A stretch of DNA of 64,000 nt from Streptomyces sp. ISL-43. GTDB taxonomy: Bacteria; Actinomycetota; Actinomycetes; Streptomycetales; Streptomycetaceae. Both the position numbers and the translations under genes were made by a program. Below, one piece after another: positions 63,196 to 64,000 of this stretch (position 1 is the first letter of the stretch; each line of letters starts with the position of its first letter). The notes below the pieces were generated by a model. That model did no database searches. It was given only the letters and a program-made list of their open reading frames with translations, and was not told the DNA's origin. The stretch lies in contig NZ_JAGGOT010000028.1 of NCBI RefSeq assembly GCF_018614195.1, positions 62,001-126,000 of the forward strand, written 5' to 3'.

Positions 63196-64000
63196 TTACG
63201 AAACGCGCGAAAGCCGCTTCAGCAACAAGGCGGACGTCACCGGCCGCGCCCCGGCCTTGGCCACCCCGTCGGCGACCTCGCGGTCCGTGGAGACCACGAC
63301 CACCGGCCGGCCCGGCGGCTCGGCGCGCACCAGCTGGCGGATCAGCTCGTCCGCCGTCACCCCGGCCTTCGAGAACAGCACCCGCACCCCGCGCGGCGGC
63401 GCGAGCAGCACGGGGGCCGCCAGCTCCGCCCCGTCGAAGACACAGGTCATCTCGGCGCCCGTCTGCGCGGCGAGCATCGACAGCCCGCCCAGCAGCCGCA
63501 GCCGCTGCTTCTCCAGCGGCATCGTCGGGTAGCCGGTCTTGGTGACGTTGTAGCCGTCGACCACCAGATGCGCCTGGGGCAGCGCCAACAGCTGGTCCAG
63601 CAGCGCCGGGTCGGTCTCCGACAGCGCGCGCGCCGCGATGTCCTTCGGGGTCATCCGGCCCGGCTCCACCGCCTCCACCGTGTCGGCGGGCCGCGTGGAC
63701 ACCGGCGGCAGCGCGAGCTCCCGGCGCAGCCCCGCGGCCGCGTCCAGCACGGTGTCCAGCAGCAGCCGCAGCCGCATGTCCTCGATGCTGCGCCCCTCGC
63801 GGGTGGCCCGGCGCGAGGTCTCAAGCGCCGACTCCACCTCCGCGAGACGGGACTTGAGCCGCCGGGTCTCGCTCTCGGCCGCGGCCACGCGCGCGGCCGC
63901 CTCGGCGCGAATGCCGTCGACCTCGGCGTTGACCTTGCGCAGGGCCGCGTCGCCCCGCTTGACGTCGCTCAGGGCGCTGCGCAGCTTGCGCTGAAGCGAT
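63196..64000 (-). CDS. NYN-domain protein with coiled coil (5' end cut by window edge)
   Basis: At least 267 residues are visible and the frame is open to the right edge. The N-terminal visible part is a charged coiled coil (KRGDAALRKV to RLKSRLAEVESALETSRR). The C-terminal half is a NYN (PIN-like) domain of the YacP type: LVVDGYNVTKTGYPTM, TCVFDGAELAAPVL, FSKAGVTADELIRQLV and VVVVSTDREVADGVAKAGA, with the acidic metal ligands. Such domains are RNases or RNA-processing enzymes. Translation probably starts beyond base 64000. Confidence 0.88.
   Translation of the reverse strand, partial: SLQRKLRSALSDVKRGDAALRKVNAEVDGIRAEAAARVAAAESETRRLKSRLAEVESALETSRRATREGRSIEDMRLRLLLDTVLDAAAGLRRELALPPVSTRPADTVEAVEPGRMTPKDIAARALSETDPALLDQLLALPQAHLVVDGYNVTKTGYPTMPLEKQRLRLLGGLSMLAAQTGAEMTCVFDGAELAAPVLLAPPRGVRVLFSKAGVTADELIRQLVRAEPPGRPVVVVSTDREVADGVAKAGARPVTSALLLKRLSRVS

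Overview
The window is chromosomal DNA of a high-GC actinomycete, almost certainly a Streptomyces or a close relative. Codon bias is extreme (GC at nearly every third position). GTG and some TTG starts and GTGA/ATGA stop-start overlaps are common. It carries the Streptomyces division and cell-wall (dcw) cluster, MacRS, GlkA, a SAV_6107-type HEPN protein and a Streptomyces-type cholesterol oxidase. From memory, the gene order also follows the Mycobacterium tuberculosis block ftsQ to ripC (about Rv2151c to Rv2190c), so most of this is a conserved core segment with lineage-specific insertions. I see no tRNA, rRNA, CRISPR array, insertion sequence or prophage.

Region 1 (1-12.6 kb, minus strand) is the dcw operon rsmH-ftsL-ftsI-murE-murF-mraY-murD-ftsW-murG-ftsQ, tightly coupled by overlaps; ftsQ runs off the left edge. 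Region 2 (12.9-18.4 kb, plus) holds a beta-carbonic anhydrase and a MoxR ATPase / DUF58 / transglutaminase operon. The gap 18.43-18.74 kb has no protein gene. It carries a strong minus-strand terminator, a long hairpin and a MacR-like box, and looks like a small RNA locus. Region 3 (18.7-22.4 kb, minus) is a three-gene ABC ATPase / YhgE / TetR operon with a palindromic operator. Region 4 (22.6-26.8 kb, plus) has a HEPN protein, a methyltransferase, a DUF3040 membrane protein preceded by an attenuator-like leader, a DUF4126 protein and a phytoene-desaturase-like oxidoreductase.

Region 5 (26.9-31.4 kb, minus) has a Tyr/Gln-rich membrane protein, metF, thiE, an Rv2175c-type DNA-binding protein and an FAD/NAD reductase. 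Region 6 (31.5-37.4 kb, plus) has a TPP riboswitch with thiO-thiS-thiG, a PASTA-domain Ser/Thr kinase, endonuclease IV, and a histidine-rich DUF4396 protein behind a CsoR-type copper operator. Region 7 (37.4-44.8 kb) has a molybdopterin oxidoreductase, convergent bfr and bfd with iron boxes at bfd, class II DAHP synthase, a Trp attenuator with a fused anthranilate synthase, a D-lactate-dehydrogenase-type enzyme and a phosphofructokinase with pyrophosphate-type residues.

Region 8 (45-64 kb) has macR-macS, a PlsC-type acyltransferase, a lipase-like hydrolase, an EEP phosphatase, ROK glucokinase, a DUF5304 protein, an ArsA-like ATPase, an SRPBCC protein, a phosphoesterase, a long-chain acyl-CoA ligase, cholesterol oxidase, a PimB-type mannosyltransferase, a zinc-protease-like lipoprotein, two tandem NlpC/P60 hydrolases and a partial NYN protein at the right edge. 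The main themes are cell-wall synthesis and turnover, envelope lipid synthesis, aromatic amino acid and thiamine supply, metal handling and central sugar metabolism. Functions are assigned from protein motifs and family recall; no database search was possible.
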